A stretch of DNA of 64,000 nt from Petaurus breviceps papuanus. Taxonomy: Eukaryota; Chordata; Mammalia; Diprotodontia; Petauridae. Shown here piece after piece: positions 44,369-55,989 of this stretch. The translations under genes were made by a program, and so were the position numbers. The stretch is taken from NCBI GenBank assembly GCA_028583685.1, contig JAMXIF010000224.1, forward strand, positions 1,152,851 through 1,216,850. Direction: 5' to 3'. Position 1 is the first letter of the stretch; the number at the start of each line of letters is the position of its first letter. The notes below the pieces were generated by a model. That model was not told the origin of the DNA. It saw nothing but the letters and a program-made list of their open reading frames with translations, and did not search any database.

Positions 44369-46509
44369 GGTCAAAGTCACAGCCTCTGAGGCTCATCAGA
44401 CTGCACAGTGGGCTCTGGGCCCTGTGAGACCTCTTGCTGAGGGCTGGGAAGTGCCTCAGGTCCTTCCTGCTCACAGAGCCGAGTTTCCCATGTTCAGCCG
44501 CTGTAGCCACTCACTTTCCCAGGGTTCTGTTAAGCTATTGTTCACGTAGGGCGGGAGCTAAGCACCCAATAGGAGACTAAATCTTGTGTGTGCTTGTGGG
44601 TCAGTGCTGGCTAGCTGAGTCCTCCAGGCCCACAATGGCGGCACAGTAGAATCGGGGTTGGCCTGCACAGCGCAGTGCCCTAGCAAAGACTTGCCTTTGG
44701 AAATAGAAGAGTTCTCTTTGTGCATTTTGGACATTTGTCGCTGAGGCTGCTGAATTACATACAGCATCTGTGGTATTGAAAGTTTTGGGGGGAAAGGCAG
44801 AGGGTGCTGCTTTGTTCTTCATCAAAATCCCTTTTTATTTGTGGCACGTAAAATGCAAAGAGACCAGCTATGATTTGGAATGACTACTTTGAAATGGGCT
44901 TACTTAGTATTTGTCTTCTGTGATCATTCTCTGATTACTGTCTCTAAGATCTACCCCAGGAAAATCAAGCGAGCTGAGTTTATTACCATATAATTACTTC
45001 ATTAAAATCTATAGCTTTAATCATGTGGCATATAGAACACAGACGCAGTTGTAAGAACGAATACAGCTTTCGAGAAGGGGGAGCAGAAACTGGCTTCGAA
45101 GTTGGCCCACCCTCCTCCCTGAAGGCTGGGCTGTGAGGTTTCCCAAGAACATTCTTGTTCATTCTTTGGTTCTGTGGCCAGGTGTTAGCTGCGAAGAGAA
45201 GAGCACTTGGGTGAATGAATGGGTTGATTTCGAAACTAAGTCTCAGCCAAACTAGTTACAAGGCGATCTTGGTTCCCCAGTCCCTCCCTTTGCCTTGTCT
45301 AGGGCGCCAGAGCTCAGGGCCCGGTCCGTTCTCCTGCTCTGGGCCCCTCTCCTAGACCCCTAGTCTGCTGGGGCAGGGATTGCACTTGGGCTGACTTTCA
45401 TTTTTCTGGTGAATCTTTCCTGTTCTTTAACTGGCTTCTTTATGGTTTTTAAATGGCTGTTTTCTTAATAGCTTTTGTTATTTACCAAAAGTAGGGATAG
45501 GGACTGTAATTTCCTCAGCAGAGGAAGCTCCCTCTTCCCAGGCCGAGGCCGTTGGCTCCTCTCTACCTTATTGTTGTCAGGATTTGGCCTCAGCCCTGAG
45601 AAAGGTTAGCGGACTTGCCCAAAGTCTGCTGGCTGGGAGGTGTGGGGCGCCAGAACCCTGATCTTCCTGGTTCGGACCCAGCAGCCTTTCCTAGTAAAAC
45701 AGATCTTAATTCCTGGGCTAAGTCGTGTGGACTAACTACTTTGGAGCGATTGTTTACACTGCTAATTATCTAGTTTTGTCTACAGTTCTGTCCCCCGAGG
45801 CTATGGTCTTGTCTGATTTCTCTTTCTGAGGAGGATCTGTTCCGAATTCGAATGGGAAGTCCTACCTGAAAGCTGGAAATGATGCTCAGCCAGTTTAAGA
45901 GGATGATTCAGAAGGAAGAATGCAGCCCGTGGCTGGGCCCAGACCTCTCACTAGGCAAGGGCACTAGGGTGGATTTGTTGTGGCTTTAGTTCCTGTTGGG
46001 GAGTCAAGTTCATTCTGATCTCCTGATAAAATTCTGTTCCAGTTATTTTCTTCCTAGCTTAAAGGTCTGCAAAAACAGCCAGAACGCCAAAACCCAACCC
46101 AGAGAACCACCCAGCCGCTCCTCTGGCCTTCTGAAGTGATGCCAGCCTTGTGGCCCCTCCACCGGCTGCCCCTCACTGGCTGGCCCGCCCCCTTGCTTCC
46201 CTCTGCTAGCAGCATGAGCTCACTGATGCTCCCTTTGGATCTCCTGGGATGCTTGCCTCATTCTCCCAGAAATCCTCCAAGGATGATCTGCCCAGCTCTG
46301 CTCCTCCAGGGGATCAGTTTGGGGTTTGGCATAGTCTTAGCTTAGCTTAGAGCCCTGCTCCTTGTTGCAGGTGTTTAATACCTGGCCTCTGGAATGAGGG
46401 CATTAATCCCTTGTTCTTATTCCTGATTGGCACACCTTCCTTTCAGATAATACATTCCCTAGATACTTACATTTGTGTCCGAAGCATCCCTGGTGTTTAA
46501 TCTGCTGTA
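44369..46509. other. Repeat-poor unique sequence
   Basis: I see only a weak antisense MIR-like stretch at about 45565-45690 ('ggttagcggacttgcccaaa'). 44790-45070 is AT-rich and repeat-free. No gene is recognised. Confidence 0.3.
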
Positions 46510-46690
46510 GCCTATTTATGGATTGTAGGACCATAGGCCTGAAGCTGGAAGGGACCATGGGGTCCCCCAATCCAGGCTCCTTATTGGAGAGCTGAGGATC
46601 TGAGGCCCTGTGAGGCTGGCAGTGCATTGGCCAGGGGCACACAGGTGGTAATTAAGGGTGGGGCCAGGCTTCAGCCTCACCCAGCCTCCC
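46510..46690 (-). repeat. MIR/L3-like repeat, antisense
   Basis: The words 'ctgaagctggaagggaccat', 'gagctgaggatctgaggccc' and 'gccaggggcacacaggtggt' match the marsupial MIR relatives in reverse complement. Confidence 0.65.
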
Positions 46691-46859
46691 TGTGTGAGCC
46701 CGTGGGGTCATTGAGTTTGTAGCTCTTTGGACACTGTGGTATTCTGTGATTTGAAGCCATACAGTACCACTGAGGCAGTCTGGGTGGAGGTTTCTGTTGG
46801 AAAGCAGCTTAACATGTTCCAGAAGTCATGTGAAGTTTCCCCAGTATTGCAGTGCAGTT

Positions 46860-46985
46860 TGTGAGCACTTATTAAGGGCTCCTGTGTATGGCAAAGGCCC
46901 ATACAGTTCCTGCCCTCCGGGAGCTGTCATTCCAAAGGGGGAGATAGACAGCATTGAAGTGAAGATGAACAGAGAAGGTATACAC
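46860..46985 (-). repeat. L2 LINE 3' end, antisense
   Basis: The words 'tgagcacttattaagggctc', 'tgccctccgggagctgtcat' and 'aaagggggagatagacagca' are antisense L2. Confidence 0.6.
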
Positions 46986-47299
46986 TGCTAGTGTTAGGAG
47001 GTCTTCCTGCCTCTAGGCCCAGAGCGTCAGCTACTGTGCCAACCAGCTGACTGTTAGAGAACTGGCTGCCTCCTGAGGTGTTCATCCCATTCCAAGTTTG
47101 CACACAAATTAGTGTTTTTCTATCTTTTGCCCAAGGGCTGATGGGGAAGGCCCCGAGAGGTGGGCATGTGGAAGAGGCGGGCACTGATCTTGGTAGATTG
47201 CGGTCTAATACAAAGTATAGCATGGCCATAGGCTGGCAATTCCCAGACATGGCAGGACAGGTCGAGGACCGAATGAGCGGTTTGTGTTCCCGGCAGGAT

Positions 47300-47400
47300 T
47301 GAAGGGACCAGGGACTTTGAGCTAGTAGGGGCCTCCGAGATTAGCCAGCCCAGCCCCCTCCTTCCTAGGTGAAGGAGCTGAGCCCTGGGGGAAGGATGTC
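47300..47400 (-). repeat. MIR/L3-like repeat, antisense
   Basis: The words 'ttgaagggaccagggacttt' and 'gattagccagcccagccccc' resemble the same repeat class as 46510-46690, but shorter. Confidence 0.4.
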
Positions 47401-47840
47401 ATCTGCAAAGAGGGATTGGTCCTGCCTGGTGCGCTGGCCCTTGCTACCCTAACCTGGCCTCTCACCTGTACTTTCTCCGTATGATTTGTTAAGTAGTGAC
47501 AAGGATGAGGGACTCTGGAGGAGCCTGCAGTGTTGATCATGAAAGATTCAGTGCTCACTTTTTATTCCTTGGGTTGGACTTGCCTAAACTGACCTCTCTG
47601 CATCGCTCCACCTGCCCAGATCCTCCCCTTCCTCCCAGATGCTGTCCCAGACTGCCCCCCGGCAGCCAGGAGCATTTCTTCCAGGGAAGTCTCTGAATGT
47701 TTGGACCACTCGCTTAAGCCAGTTCAGTTCAACAAACATTAAGCTAGGACTGTGTGCAAAACACTGGACTGGCTTACTTGGATTTGGAGGCAGGCATTGC
47801 CTTTGAAAAGGCAGTCTGTGAGGGATTAATAGCATGTAGC

Positions 47841-48063
47841 TGCTGTTCAGTTGTGTTCAACTCTTGGTTGACCCCACTTGGGGTTTTCGTGGCAGAAATA
47901 CTGCAGTGGATTGCCATTCCCAGATGAGGAAACTAAGGCAGTCAGGGTCAAGTGACTTGCCCAGGGTCACACAGCTAGGAAGTGTCTGATTTGAACTCAG
48001 GCAGATGAGTTCTCCTGCCTCCAGGCCCTAGGCTCTATCCGTTGTACCACTCTGCTGCCCCCA
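47841..48063 (-). mobile_element. Mar1-type CORE-SINE, antisense
   Basis: The BovB/RTE-like tail appears first ('gttcagttgtgttcaactct', 'gaccccacttggggttttcg'), then 'cagtggattgccattcccag', 'gacttgcccagggtcacaca' and the tRNA-like head 'gtaccactctgctgccccc'. Near-complete. CATGTAG at 47834-47840 and 48068-48074 may be a target duplication. Confidence 0.85.
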
Positions 48064-48664
48064 ACATCATGTAGGCAAATAAGTAAATAGAAGGGGAGGC
48101 AGCTTTTATAAAGAGAGTGATGTGGGGCTTGGGTTTAACTGTTGCCTCTTTTGTTCTGTCTTCAGGCTTCGAGCCCCTTTAGTTCTTCCTAATGTATCTC
48201 TACTAAGTCCATTCTCCAATCCTAGATTCCTTGCTTTTAGTTCCAGGAGGCCCCTTGGCACTCCCCTAGTCAGTGCCCTTATCCTAAGAGAAGCTCTCCG
48301 GGTTTCCGTTCCCTTCGTCTCCAAACCCTGCTCCACTGGCCTGGGTTTCATATCTATCTATCCCATTAGACTTGAAGTTAGTTTTGCAAGGCAGAAATTA
48401 TTCTTTTGATTAAGTTTTGTAATATATTTATGGATACTTCCTAAAGACAACCACACCTAAATTATTTCAGATTCACTACTTTCATCTACATCATTATCCC
48501 CAGAATACAAATGTGGAGAGTGTTTTCTAACTGGCATTTAAATTCAGAACCCTCAGAGACTCTCGTCGCTGGGAAGCAGCCTTGTTGGGATCATCCCACT
48601 AGCAAGCTTGCACAGACAGCTGTTGCTTGAAAGCTTTTTTTTCTTTAAATTCTGTTTTCAGCTA
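48064..48664. other. Unannotated sequence
   Basis: I see no gene or clear repeat. A weak L2-like 3' end may lie at 48330-48420 ('cccattagacttgaagttag'). Confidence 0.3.
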
Positions 48665-48830
48665 CTTAGAACTTTAGATCTGGAAGACGTCAGAGGCCTT
48701 TGGGTTTAACTACTTCATATTATGGGGAGGAACTAGAGGCCTAGACCCCCAAGAGAAGGGACCAGAGCGGAAAGGGGCCTTGGAGGCCATCGGTGCCAGA
48801 CTCCTAGATTCCAGTCCAGGGCCCCTGCCC
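48665..48830 (-). repeat. MIR-like SINE, antisense
   Basis: The words 'actttagatctggaagacgt', 'gaggcctttgggtttaacta' and 'ggggaggaactagaggccta' fit antisense MIR relatives. Confidence 0.5.
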
Positions 48831-49759
48831 CCATCGTCCGAGGTTCTCAGGCATGGGCGTGTAGTCTGTGTAGAGTCTGCATTAGCAAACCAGGCAGCTT
48901 AGCCAGGGGATTATTAGAGAGTTAGGGGATCTCCCCAGGTGGGAAATGGTGCTCCATCTAACCCAGTTTTGTAGGCAAATGTGCTGTTTTTCATTTAAAT
49001 CAATAACTTGGCAGTAGATAGGGGCCAAAATTTAAAAAGGCTAAACTTCTTGGGGTCACAGATAAGTTTTTAGCGGCTTGCTTCCAAGTAAAGGTATAAT
49101 TAAATGATTATTTTACAAATAAACCATATCTTAAAATGGGGAAATTTCAATTAATATCAATTAACACCTATTAAGATTTTTATTTATATGAAATCACATT
49201 AATAAAAAAATTACTTTGCCAAGCAGTACAAGTTTTAGTACATTTTTCATCTTTCTTACTGTTTACATTTAGGAACCAAAAGCACAGCAGAAAGCTGTAG
49301 CTGATGATAGGCGGTAGCCATGGTCACATGACAGACAGGAGAGCATGAGCCGCGGCAGCCCACCCACCAGTTACACGCCAGCACAGTAGTGACTAGTGGA
49401 AGGCGGACAGAGCACTTGTTCCATCTTTACTTTCTTTTACGTTCTCTACATTTTTTGTGGCACCTGAAATCCTCTGATGGGCTGGCCATATGTTGTGCTG
49501 GCCTGTATTAGAATTTCAAGGTTTTTACTAGATTCACTATCATAGTTTTGTAAAACATTTTGGAAAACCTGAAATGGAATTGTATTGACTATCTACGGTG
49601 CCTGTTCCAGATCTTTCTCCTGTCTCCTTAATTTGTCAATCTGTGTCACACACACACTCACACTTACATACACCACCCCCCCCTGCCCTTCTGATAACCT
49701 TCATTTCCTACTTCACTGACAGAGAGAAGGCCATGGGGCACCTTTGACGCCCTTCCTCA
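48831..49759. other. Repeat-poor, AT-rich in the middle
   Basis: 48990-49270 is AT-rich and repeat-free. The rest shows no recognisable gene or transposon. Confidence 0.3.
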
Positions 49760-50460
49760 GTACCTCCAAGAGTTTCTGTGGGGTGCTTTCCGGATCCCCA
49801 ATCCTTTGGGACCATGGAAACCTGCTTCTCTTCCTCCCTGATTTCCATGACCAGTGGCACTTGTGGTCAGTCACCCGTTCTCCTAACCTGCTTCTCCGCG
49901 CTCCTCGTCCGCCTTTGCCGAGTCCTAGGGTTCTGTGACAGCTGGCAGTTGTCTTTTCCTTTCTGTGTCTTCCTTACTCCCCTTCTTCTGCCCTCTATAA
50001 CTCTTGGTTCCTAACGCTTGTAGCCACCTCTGTTCCCTCCTCTCCACCTCAGTCCAATGTACATCACTACCATATCCATCCCTTTTTTTGTATGAATCTC
50101 TTTAAAGCATAGATCTGTTCGTGTTACTCCCATTATTTGGTGACTCCCTTTGTTTCCCAGTTGGCTTAGGCCAAACTAGGCTAATGAATGTTCCCTAAAT
50201 TTTTGAGTCTGCTCTGTTTGCCCTGCCCAATTCCCTGTACCTCTCCCCTTATCCCAGGCTGCTGACTTCCTGCCTGTCTTTCAAGGTTTGAATCCATTTA
50301 GCTTCCTGGGTGAAACCCTCCCTCAGCTCCTTCCCAATACTCATCATGTAGAATGTGCGCTCCTGTGTTCTGTGGATGTCTTAACCTCCTCCCTGATTCT
50401 AAACTCCTAGTCAGGGACTGTGTCCTGTTTACTTAAACTCTGTATCTCCCTCCTGCTTCA
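49760..50460 (+). repeat. L2 LINE 3' region
   Basis: The words 'gttcgtgttactcccattat', 'tggtgactccctttgtttcc', 'gcttcctgggtgaaaccctc' and 'ctcctagtcagggactgtgt' run in L2 sense order over about 700 bases. Confidence 0.65.
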
Positions 50461-51014
50461 AATCTCTCATTTTTTCAATGAGAATATATACCTTGAGAAA
50501 TCTAGACCTATTTAGTCTATGGCATTCCCCTGCTGTAACAAACTAGTACCCTGTCTAAATTATTTTTTTTTAATATAAAAGGAAATGAGGTTAGTCTGGC
50601 AGGAGTTATTTTCGATAAACATATATTAATTCTCACTGTTTCTTTTTCTAGATACTCACAAACCTCCCCTTTAGAGATCGGTGCTAGGATTTTGCCCATC
50701 TTGGCTTTAGTAAAAGATGCTCAGTGAATATTTGTCTAGTTGAATTTAATCTATATATCCAGCTCTGATCTCCTGGTACACTAGAGTTGGGAGCTGAGGG
50801 CGTAGATCTCCAGACCCTGAGGGGCAGGCAGGCTCCATGATGGAGTGGGAGGAGCCCCCCTGTGCTAGCTCCATGACGCCCCAGCAGGGTGACCTTCCAT
50901 CTCTTCGTGTGTTTTCTGGTGCCTGGAGCTGCCCTCCAGGAGCCTGTGAAGATCATGGCGCTCACACCCTGGCGGTGCTGAACAGAGGCACTGCCGGGGA
51001 GTTCGATGCCTGTG
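50461..51014. other. Unannotated sequence
   Basis: I recognise no gene. The AT-rich left half has T and A runs only. Confidence 0.3.
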
Positions 51015-51140
51015 TGTGACTCCCTCCTAGGGGAGCTTGGGCCGGTGACCCCAGCCCTCTGAGCCCCACTTTCCCGGAATGTAAAATGAAGACTGGACCT
51101 CTAGCCACCTCTAGTTCTGAGATCTGTGATTCTGAGAGTG
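51015..51140 (+). repeat. MIR SINE fragment
   Basis: The words 'gagccccactttcccggaat', 'gtaaaatgaagactggacct' and 'acctctagttctgagatctg' follow MIR sense order. Confidence 0.65.
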
Positions 51141-51329
51141 TTTGCCGAGTGTAACTCCTAGGCCTAGTTGATTTGTATTTGTTACAGATTGCAGCGTAGT
51201 GTGCTGTATAAACCTTGGATGTTTCAGTCCTTTGGCTGTGCTTCGCAGTCAGGAGTCTTCTGATGTGGCGCGTGGCACAGAGAATAGGCTGTTTTGCTGG
51301 TGCTTCATCCAGGTCGTGACTGTTAACCG

Positions 51330-52360
51330 TGAGTGTTCTCCGAGGCTCAGTGTTGGACCCTCCTGTCTTCTCCTGTACTTGGTACGTGGTACTTTCACTT
51401 GGTACGTGATTTCCAGATTTATTTGGCAGCCCTAACCTCCCTCCTGACTATCGGTCTTGTGTCTTCAACTGCCCTTTGGACAATTCAAACTGGGCATGCG
51501 GCAGACATCTTAAACTCAGTGTGTCCCAGATGGAACTTCTTTTCTTGCTCCTACCCCAGCCCCCTCCCCTCCCTTCCTAACAGCCATGTTGCTGTTGAAA
51601 GTACCAACATCCAGCCACCTGAACTCTGCCTAGGTTCCAACTTGGGTTCCTCGTTCTCAGCCCCCACATCCAGTCAGTCATCATAGCCTCTTGTTCCAAC
51701 CTTCTGGCCATCTCCCAAATATGCCCCCTTCTGTCCTCTGGCGCTGCCCTCATCACTTCATGCCTGGACCCTTGTACTGGTGGGGGCAGGGAGGTATCCC
51801 GCCTGACTCTGTGCTCTCTCCACTCCAGTCCATTGTCAATTCAGCCACCAGAGTGATCTTTCCAAAGCCCAAGTCTGACCACTTCACCTCTCTTTTTTAA
51901 TTAGCTGCATCCTGTCACCTCCAGGATAAAGATAAAATCTTCTCTTTAGCTTTTAAAACCCTCTCCAGCCTGCCCTCCCTTCCTTACCCTCTCTGACCTC
52001 TCCGTGTGTGCGTGTCTCTCCCCACTGCCCCCAACGGCCTCTTCGATACTGTTCCCCAAAACATACTCTCCTTTGCTCCTCTCTGGGCATTTGCTCTGGC
52101 AGTCCCCCATGCTTGGAGCTGCCCTCCTGGGTCCCATCTCTACTCCTGGCTTCCTTCAGCATCAGCCCACATCCCACCCCTCCTCTCTCGTGCCTTCCCT
52201 CTCTTGGTTCCTTCCTGTTCATCCTTCTGGATCTTGTTTGTGCATAACTGTCACTGTTGTCCTCCCCAGGACCCTAGACGCTGCTGGAGGGATGTTTTGC
52301 CTTCCTTTGTATCTCTGGTGCTTACCCACAGTGCCTGGCACACAGTAGGCACTTAGCGAT
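51330..52360 (+). repeat. Best-preserved L2 LINE 3' region (about 1 kb)
   Basis: It runs from 'gtgttctccgaggctcagtg' through 'catcttaaactcagtgtgtc', 'ttctggccatctcccaaata', 'accagagtgatctttccaaa' and 'ctccaggataaagataaaat' to the terminus 'agtgcctggcacacagtagg'. Sense orientation, collinear with the L2 3' coding and terminal region. Confidence 0.88.
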
Positions 52361-52364
52361 GTTA

Positions 52365-53074
52365 CCCTGCTCCGGTGAGTGTTGGGTGGGCCTGAAGAGC
52401 ATTTCAAGCCAGAAGGCCAAGGATGACAGGCAAGCTTGCCTCCCGGGAGCCTCCCAGCACAACCAGGCATGGGCCAGAAATGTGTGTGCTTATATGCATG
52501 TACCTGGGGGCATTAAGAAAGGAGGGCTCTGGGAAGAGAACTTCTGTGGCAAGGCTGGGCCTTGCTTGGGGTGTGTGGACCAGAACCCAGTCACAGGGCT
52601 CCAGGGGCTCGGGTATTTCTGTTCTCAGACCCCACTGAAGGTCGGCTGGCCCTGAAAATGCAGCATTCTGAACCTCAGGAGGCCAGGAGGGCCTAATCCC
52701 ATTTTCCTTGACTATGCTCATTTGTTAAAAGGGGGTCTTTTCACTTCTATTTTTAATTGGGGTGAGTTTGGTTGGAAAGAGGAATGAGTTTCCCACAAAA
52801 AGCTGTTTAAATTTTTTTAAACGCACGGATATGAACAGAAGGGAGCGTTGACAAGGAGGACAGATTTGAAAATGAAGCATGGACTGGATTACACGCTTCC
52901 TAACAAAGTAAGCAGTGAAAGGGAGATTCAAGGCGTCTTGAACAGTCTTCTTTTTTGTGTTCAGCTGTGTATATGGAGATGTGCATTGTCTGGTGTTTAA
53001 GTTTAAAAATAAAAAATTCAAATGAAAAAGAATGACATAATATAGTTATCTGTTTGCATGGCTAATTCTCCTAC
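52365..53074. other. Unannotated sequence
   Basis: I recognise no gene or repeat. AATAAA-like words near 53005 occur without supporting context. Confidence 0.3.
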
Positions 53075-53165
53075 CTTGTCAGTTCCTTTAGAGCATATTT
53101 ATAGGCTCAGCACCTAGCATGGTACATTGCTGATGCATGATAAAAGTCAGATTGAATGGAGAAAG
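53075..53165 (+). repeat. L2 LINE 3' terminus
   Basis: The words 'gtcagttcctttagagcata', 'ggctcagcacctagcatggt' and 'agtcagattgaatgga' fit a decayed L2 end. Confidence 0.5.
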
Positions 53166-53289
53166 GACCCAAGTTTACATCTGATATCCCTTTGATCTGT
53201 CTTATAAATGTGTACGTTTTGTTCTGTATGGTTTTAGCTAACTTAAAAGTCTGACAATTTATGTAGGATTCTGTGCAGAATTCTCATGG

Positions 53290-53545
53290 TGATACCGTGG
53301 ATAGATCTTGAGCCTGGAGTCAGAGAGACCTGAGTTCAAATGTAGCCTTTAAACACTAACTAGCTGTGGGACCCTGGGCAGGTCATTTAACCTGTGCCTG
53401 CCTCAGTTTCCTCCACAGCAAAACGGGGATGGTAGGAGCACCTCCCTCCCAGGGCTGTTGTGAGGGTCAGATGAGATCGTGCTGTGACGCGCTTAGTGCA
53501 GTGCCCAGCACACAGTAGGCGCTGCATTAATGCTAGCTGTAATTG
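53290..53545 (+). repeat. Near-complete MIR SINE
   Basis: The head ('gagcctggagtcagagagac'), B-box region ('ctgagttcaaatgtagcctt'), core ('gtgcctgcctcagtttcctc') and L2-like tail ('cagtgcccagcacacagtag', 'gcgctgcattaatgctagct') are all present in order. It is the most complete MIR in the window. Confidence 0.88.
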
Positions 53546-53581
53546 TTTCTGTTTTTGTTCTCTCTGTTGTACAGAGGCTCG

Positions 53582-53608
53582 TCATCATCATCATCATCAT
53601 CATCATCA
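53582..53608. repeat. (CAT)n trinucleotide repeat
   Basis: Nine CAT units directly after the MIR flank. Confidence 0.95.
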
Positions 53609-54074
53609 GACAGTGATCCAGCCAGCTGCCCTTGTAACAGCCCCAGCATTTCTGTGGGCCCTGTGGCAGCTTGTCTCTGGCCTCCTGCCTCGGGTGGTGG
53701 TGAGGCCCCTTGGGGTAAAGGAAACCTGAGATCAAATCCTGCCCGGTGTGCTTGCTAGCCAAATGGCCCTGGACAAGACTCCTAGCGAGAGCTTGCTCCT
53801 CTGTGAGTCACAATCCCCAGAGAGGTAGGCCCAACCTCACAGAGGGAGATGAGGCATTTTTGTGAAGCCTGTGTGTGTGCCAGGGGCCAGGCCATTTCCC
53901 ATGGTTCGGGCCTGGCCAGGTCCCCAAGGCCACTTCTTAGAGTTTCTGCCTACTGTCCTTTACCACTTACAGCAAGTTGTTTGTGGGTGCCTACTGGGTG
54001 CAGCCTTAGTTAGGCAGTGACCTTGCAAACAAAGGAGAAAGCTTATCTCCCCTCCAGGGACCGCCAGCAGGTGG

Positions 54075-54275
54075 AGAGCTCCTTAAGGTTTGCAGAGGGC
54101 TTGGCAAACACCTCATTTTATCTTCCCCCAGGTCTAGGGAGGTGGTTGCTGTTTTTATTCCCATTTTACAGATAAGGAAATTGAGGAAGACCGAGGTTAA
54201 GTGACTTGCCCAGGGTCGCTGTTAGGACAGTCTGAGGCAGGATTTGAAGGCCTGTGCTCCCCGGCTGCCTCTTCC
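54075..54275 (-). repeat. MIR SINE, antisense
   Basis: The words 'ttgcagagggcttggcaaac', 'cccattttacagataaggaa', 'taagtgacttgcccagggtc' and 'gtctgaggcaggatttgaag' give a nearly complete antisense MIR. Confidence 0.85.
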
Positions 54276-54589
54276 CCCTTGGCAGGCGGATGGGAGAGGC
54301 TGGCAGAGCGACAGAGATGGGCTTGGAGTACAACCAGACCAGTTTGATGGGACCAGAGAGTGTGGGGCAAGGGAGTGAAGCAGAATCAGGTTGGAAAAGG
54401 AGGCTGGGGACAGATGTGGCGGGTTTGGGGGTCAGAGGAGTTTCTGTTGGGGCCTAGGGCGGTGATGGTCAGGTAGAGGGTGGCCTAGAGAAGGGGCACA
54501 GAAGCAGGCCCAGGCCTCCCTGTGTCACCCTGGATTCTTCCAGGTTTGGCTGCTGAGGAGAGACCAGGCCTGGTGGTTGGAAGGGAGGG

Positions 54590-54940
54590 GCTTCTGGGTC
54601 CTGGCTGCTGGGGGGTGGGGGGGCCCCCGGGTAGCTTCTTGAGGCGGCTGGGGGGGGGGGGGGGGGGGGGGGTGCGGGGGGGGGTTGGGGGGGGCTGGGC
54701 CGGGGGGGGGAGGGGGCCCTCCTGGTTGGTTTCTTGGGAGGCTGGGCCCTGGCTGCTGGGGGGGCCCCCCTGGTCAGTTTCTTGAGAGGCTGGGCCCTGG
54801 CTTCTGGGGGGGGCCCTCCTGGTCAGTTTCTTGAGAGGCTGGGCCCTGGCTGCTGGGGGGGGGGCCCCTCCTGGTCAGTTTCTTGAGAGGCTGGGCCTGG
54901 GGACTTGGGGGGCTCTCCTGGTCGGTTTCTTGAGCGACTC
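54590..54940. repeat. GC-rich minisatellite, unit about 48 bases
   Basis: Copies of TTCTTGAG-like starts occur at 54636, 54731 (TTCTTGGG), 54779, 54828, 54880 and 54927, so the period is 47-52 bases apart from one enlarged unit. Each unit has the form TTCTTGAGAGGCTGGGCC, CTGGCT, a G-run, CCC, then TCCTGGTCAG. The enlarged unit contains long G-runs at about 54648-54713. Open frames across it on either strand are repeat artefacts. Confidence 0.88.
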
Positions 54941-55348
54941 TGTTGCATTTCCTCCTCTGAGTCTCCGGATCCCTGGGAGGTGGGCTTCCCCAAACCTGGT
55001 GACCCATCTCACTTTGTGGAATGTCTGGGGCCCCTGCCTGGTCCCGGAGCATCCTCGGTAGGACACCCAGGTAGAGGAAGGGCCTCCTGCAGGCTCTCTT
55101 CCCGCCCCCCCCCCTCCCCCCACAGGTGCTCTGGCGCTGCTTTCTGGCCTGGCCTTGGCCTAGGGGGAGCAGAGGAGGCCCCGGGGCCCAGCTCAGCATC
55201 TCCCCCCCCCAGGCTGTCCCTGGGAGGCGGGGTGGCAGCTGCAGTGGAGGTGGGGGTGGGGGTTTGGTGGCAGCAGCAGCAGCCCCAGCCCCAGCCCCAG
55301 CCTCTTCTCCTCCCTCCCGGCCTGCCTCTTCTCCCTCCCCTTCTCCCT

Positions 55349-55379
55349 TGATTGACAGACCTGCCCGGGGTCACATGAC
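55349..55379 (+). promoter_or_regulatory. PBX-PREP/MEIS decamer and E-box upstream of promoter 2
   Basis: TGATTGACAG at 55349-55358 is identical to the known PBX-PREP/MEIS composite site. GTCACATGAC at 55370-55379 is an E-box of the USF/TFE type. They lie 12 bases apart, some 45 bases before the GA tract and about 340 bases upstream of the proposed first exon (gap length uncertain). Binding is inferred from motif identity only. Confidence 0.45.
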
Positions 55380-55423
55380 AGGCCTGTATTTGAAGGTCAT
55401 CACCAGCCTGCTTCCTTTAGAGA

Positions 55424-55486
55424 GACAGAGGGGGAGAGCGAGAGCAGAGAGGGAAGGCGAGAGTGAGAGAGGGAGAGGAGAGGAGA

Positions 55487-55529
<43 letters not shown>

Positions 55530-55629
55530 NNNNNNNNNNNNNNNNNNNNNNNNNNNNNNNNNNNNNNNNNNNNNNNNNNNNNNNNNNNNNNNNNNNNNNN
55601 NNNNNNNNNNNNNNNNNNNNNNNNNNNNN

Positions 55630-55662
<33 letters not shown>

Positions 55663-55698
55663 GAGAGAGAGCGAGAGAGAGAGAGAGAGAGAGAGAGG
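55424..55698. repeat. (GA)n microsatellite interrupted by an assembly gap
   Basis: AG dinucleotides with occasional AC and GGG steps continue on both sides of the gap. Real length is unknown. GA tracts are common in mammalian promoters and bind GAGA-type factors, but use here is inference. Confidence 0.92.
55530..55629. other. Assembly gap (100 N)
   Basis: Exactly 100 N inside the GA repeat. The long open frames that seem to pass through it are not evidence of coding. Confidence 0.99.
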
Positions 55699-55989
55699 CA
55701 GGCAGGAGAGGCGAGGCAGGCAGGCGGCGGGGCCGGCGGGCAGCACGGGCAGAGAGGCGGGCAGGCAGCAGGGAGGAGGGTGCCCACGCCAAGATGGCCG
55801 ACAGAGCCTCTGCTGCCTTGTGAGCCACCGAGCCCCGGGAGCCAGCCCCAAGGACAAAAGGGAGCCAGCCACCGCCGCCGCCACCACCACCGCCGGGCCA
55901 GCGCTTCCCAGGCCCCGCTCAGCCCCTGCTGCTGAATGCTGCGTGCCGCCGGGGGCTGGATTTCTGTAAGCACTGCTGCACTTTACCAG
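55690..55989 (+). other. Candidate first exon from CpG-island promoter 2
   Basis: GC-rich sequence with CCGCCGCC runs leads to a strong donor, TTTACCAG then GTGGGTAC, at 55990. A second donor word, TTTCT then GTAAGC, lies at 55966. The exon contains CAAGATGGCC at 55790-55799 (a YY1-like initiator word, AAGATGGC). That ATG opens a nine-codon upstream frame (MADRASAAL). A later ATG at 55936 stays open to the donor (MLRAAGGWISV...). Neither peptide is recognised, so a non-coding leader with upstream frames is the simplest view. The island persists to about 56130. Start site and gene identity are unknown. Confidence 0.5.

Noticed and set aside
54774-55199. Minus-strand frame with repeated Gln-Glu-Thr-Asp-Gln words
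   Set aside because: The repetition mirrors the 48-base minisatellite. There is no initiation or splice support.
55126-55973. Long open frames of 140-270 codons on both strands near 55.1-55.9 kb
   Set aside because: They pass through the GA microsatellite and the 100-N gap, giving Arg-Glu or Ser-Leu repeats. Frame openness is an artefact of the repeat and the gap.
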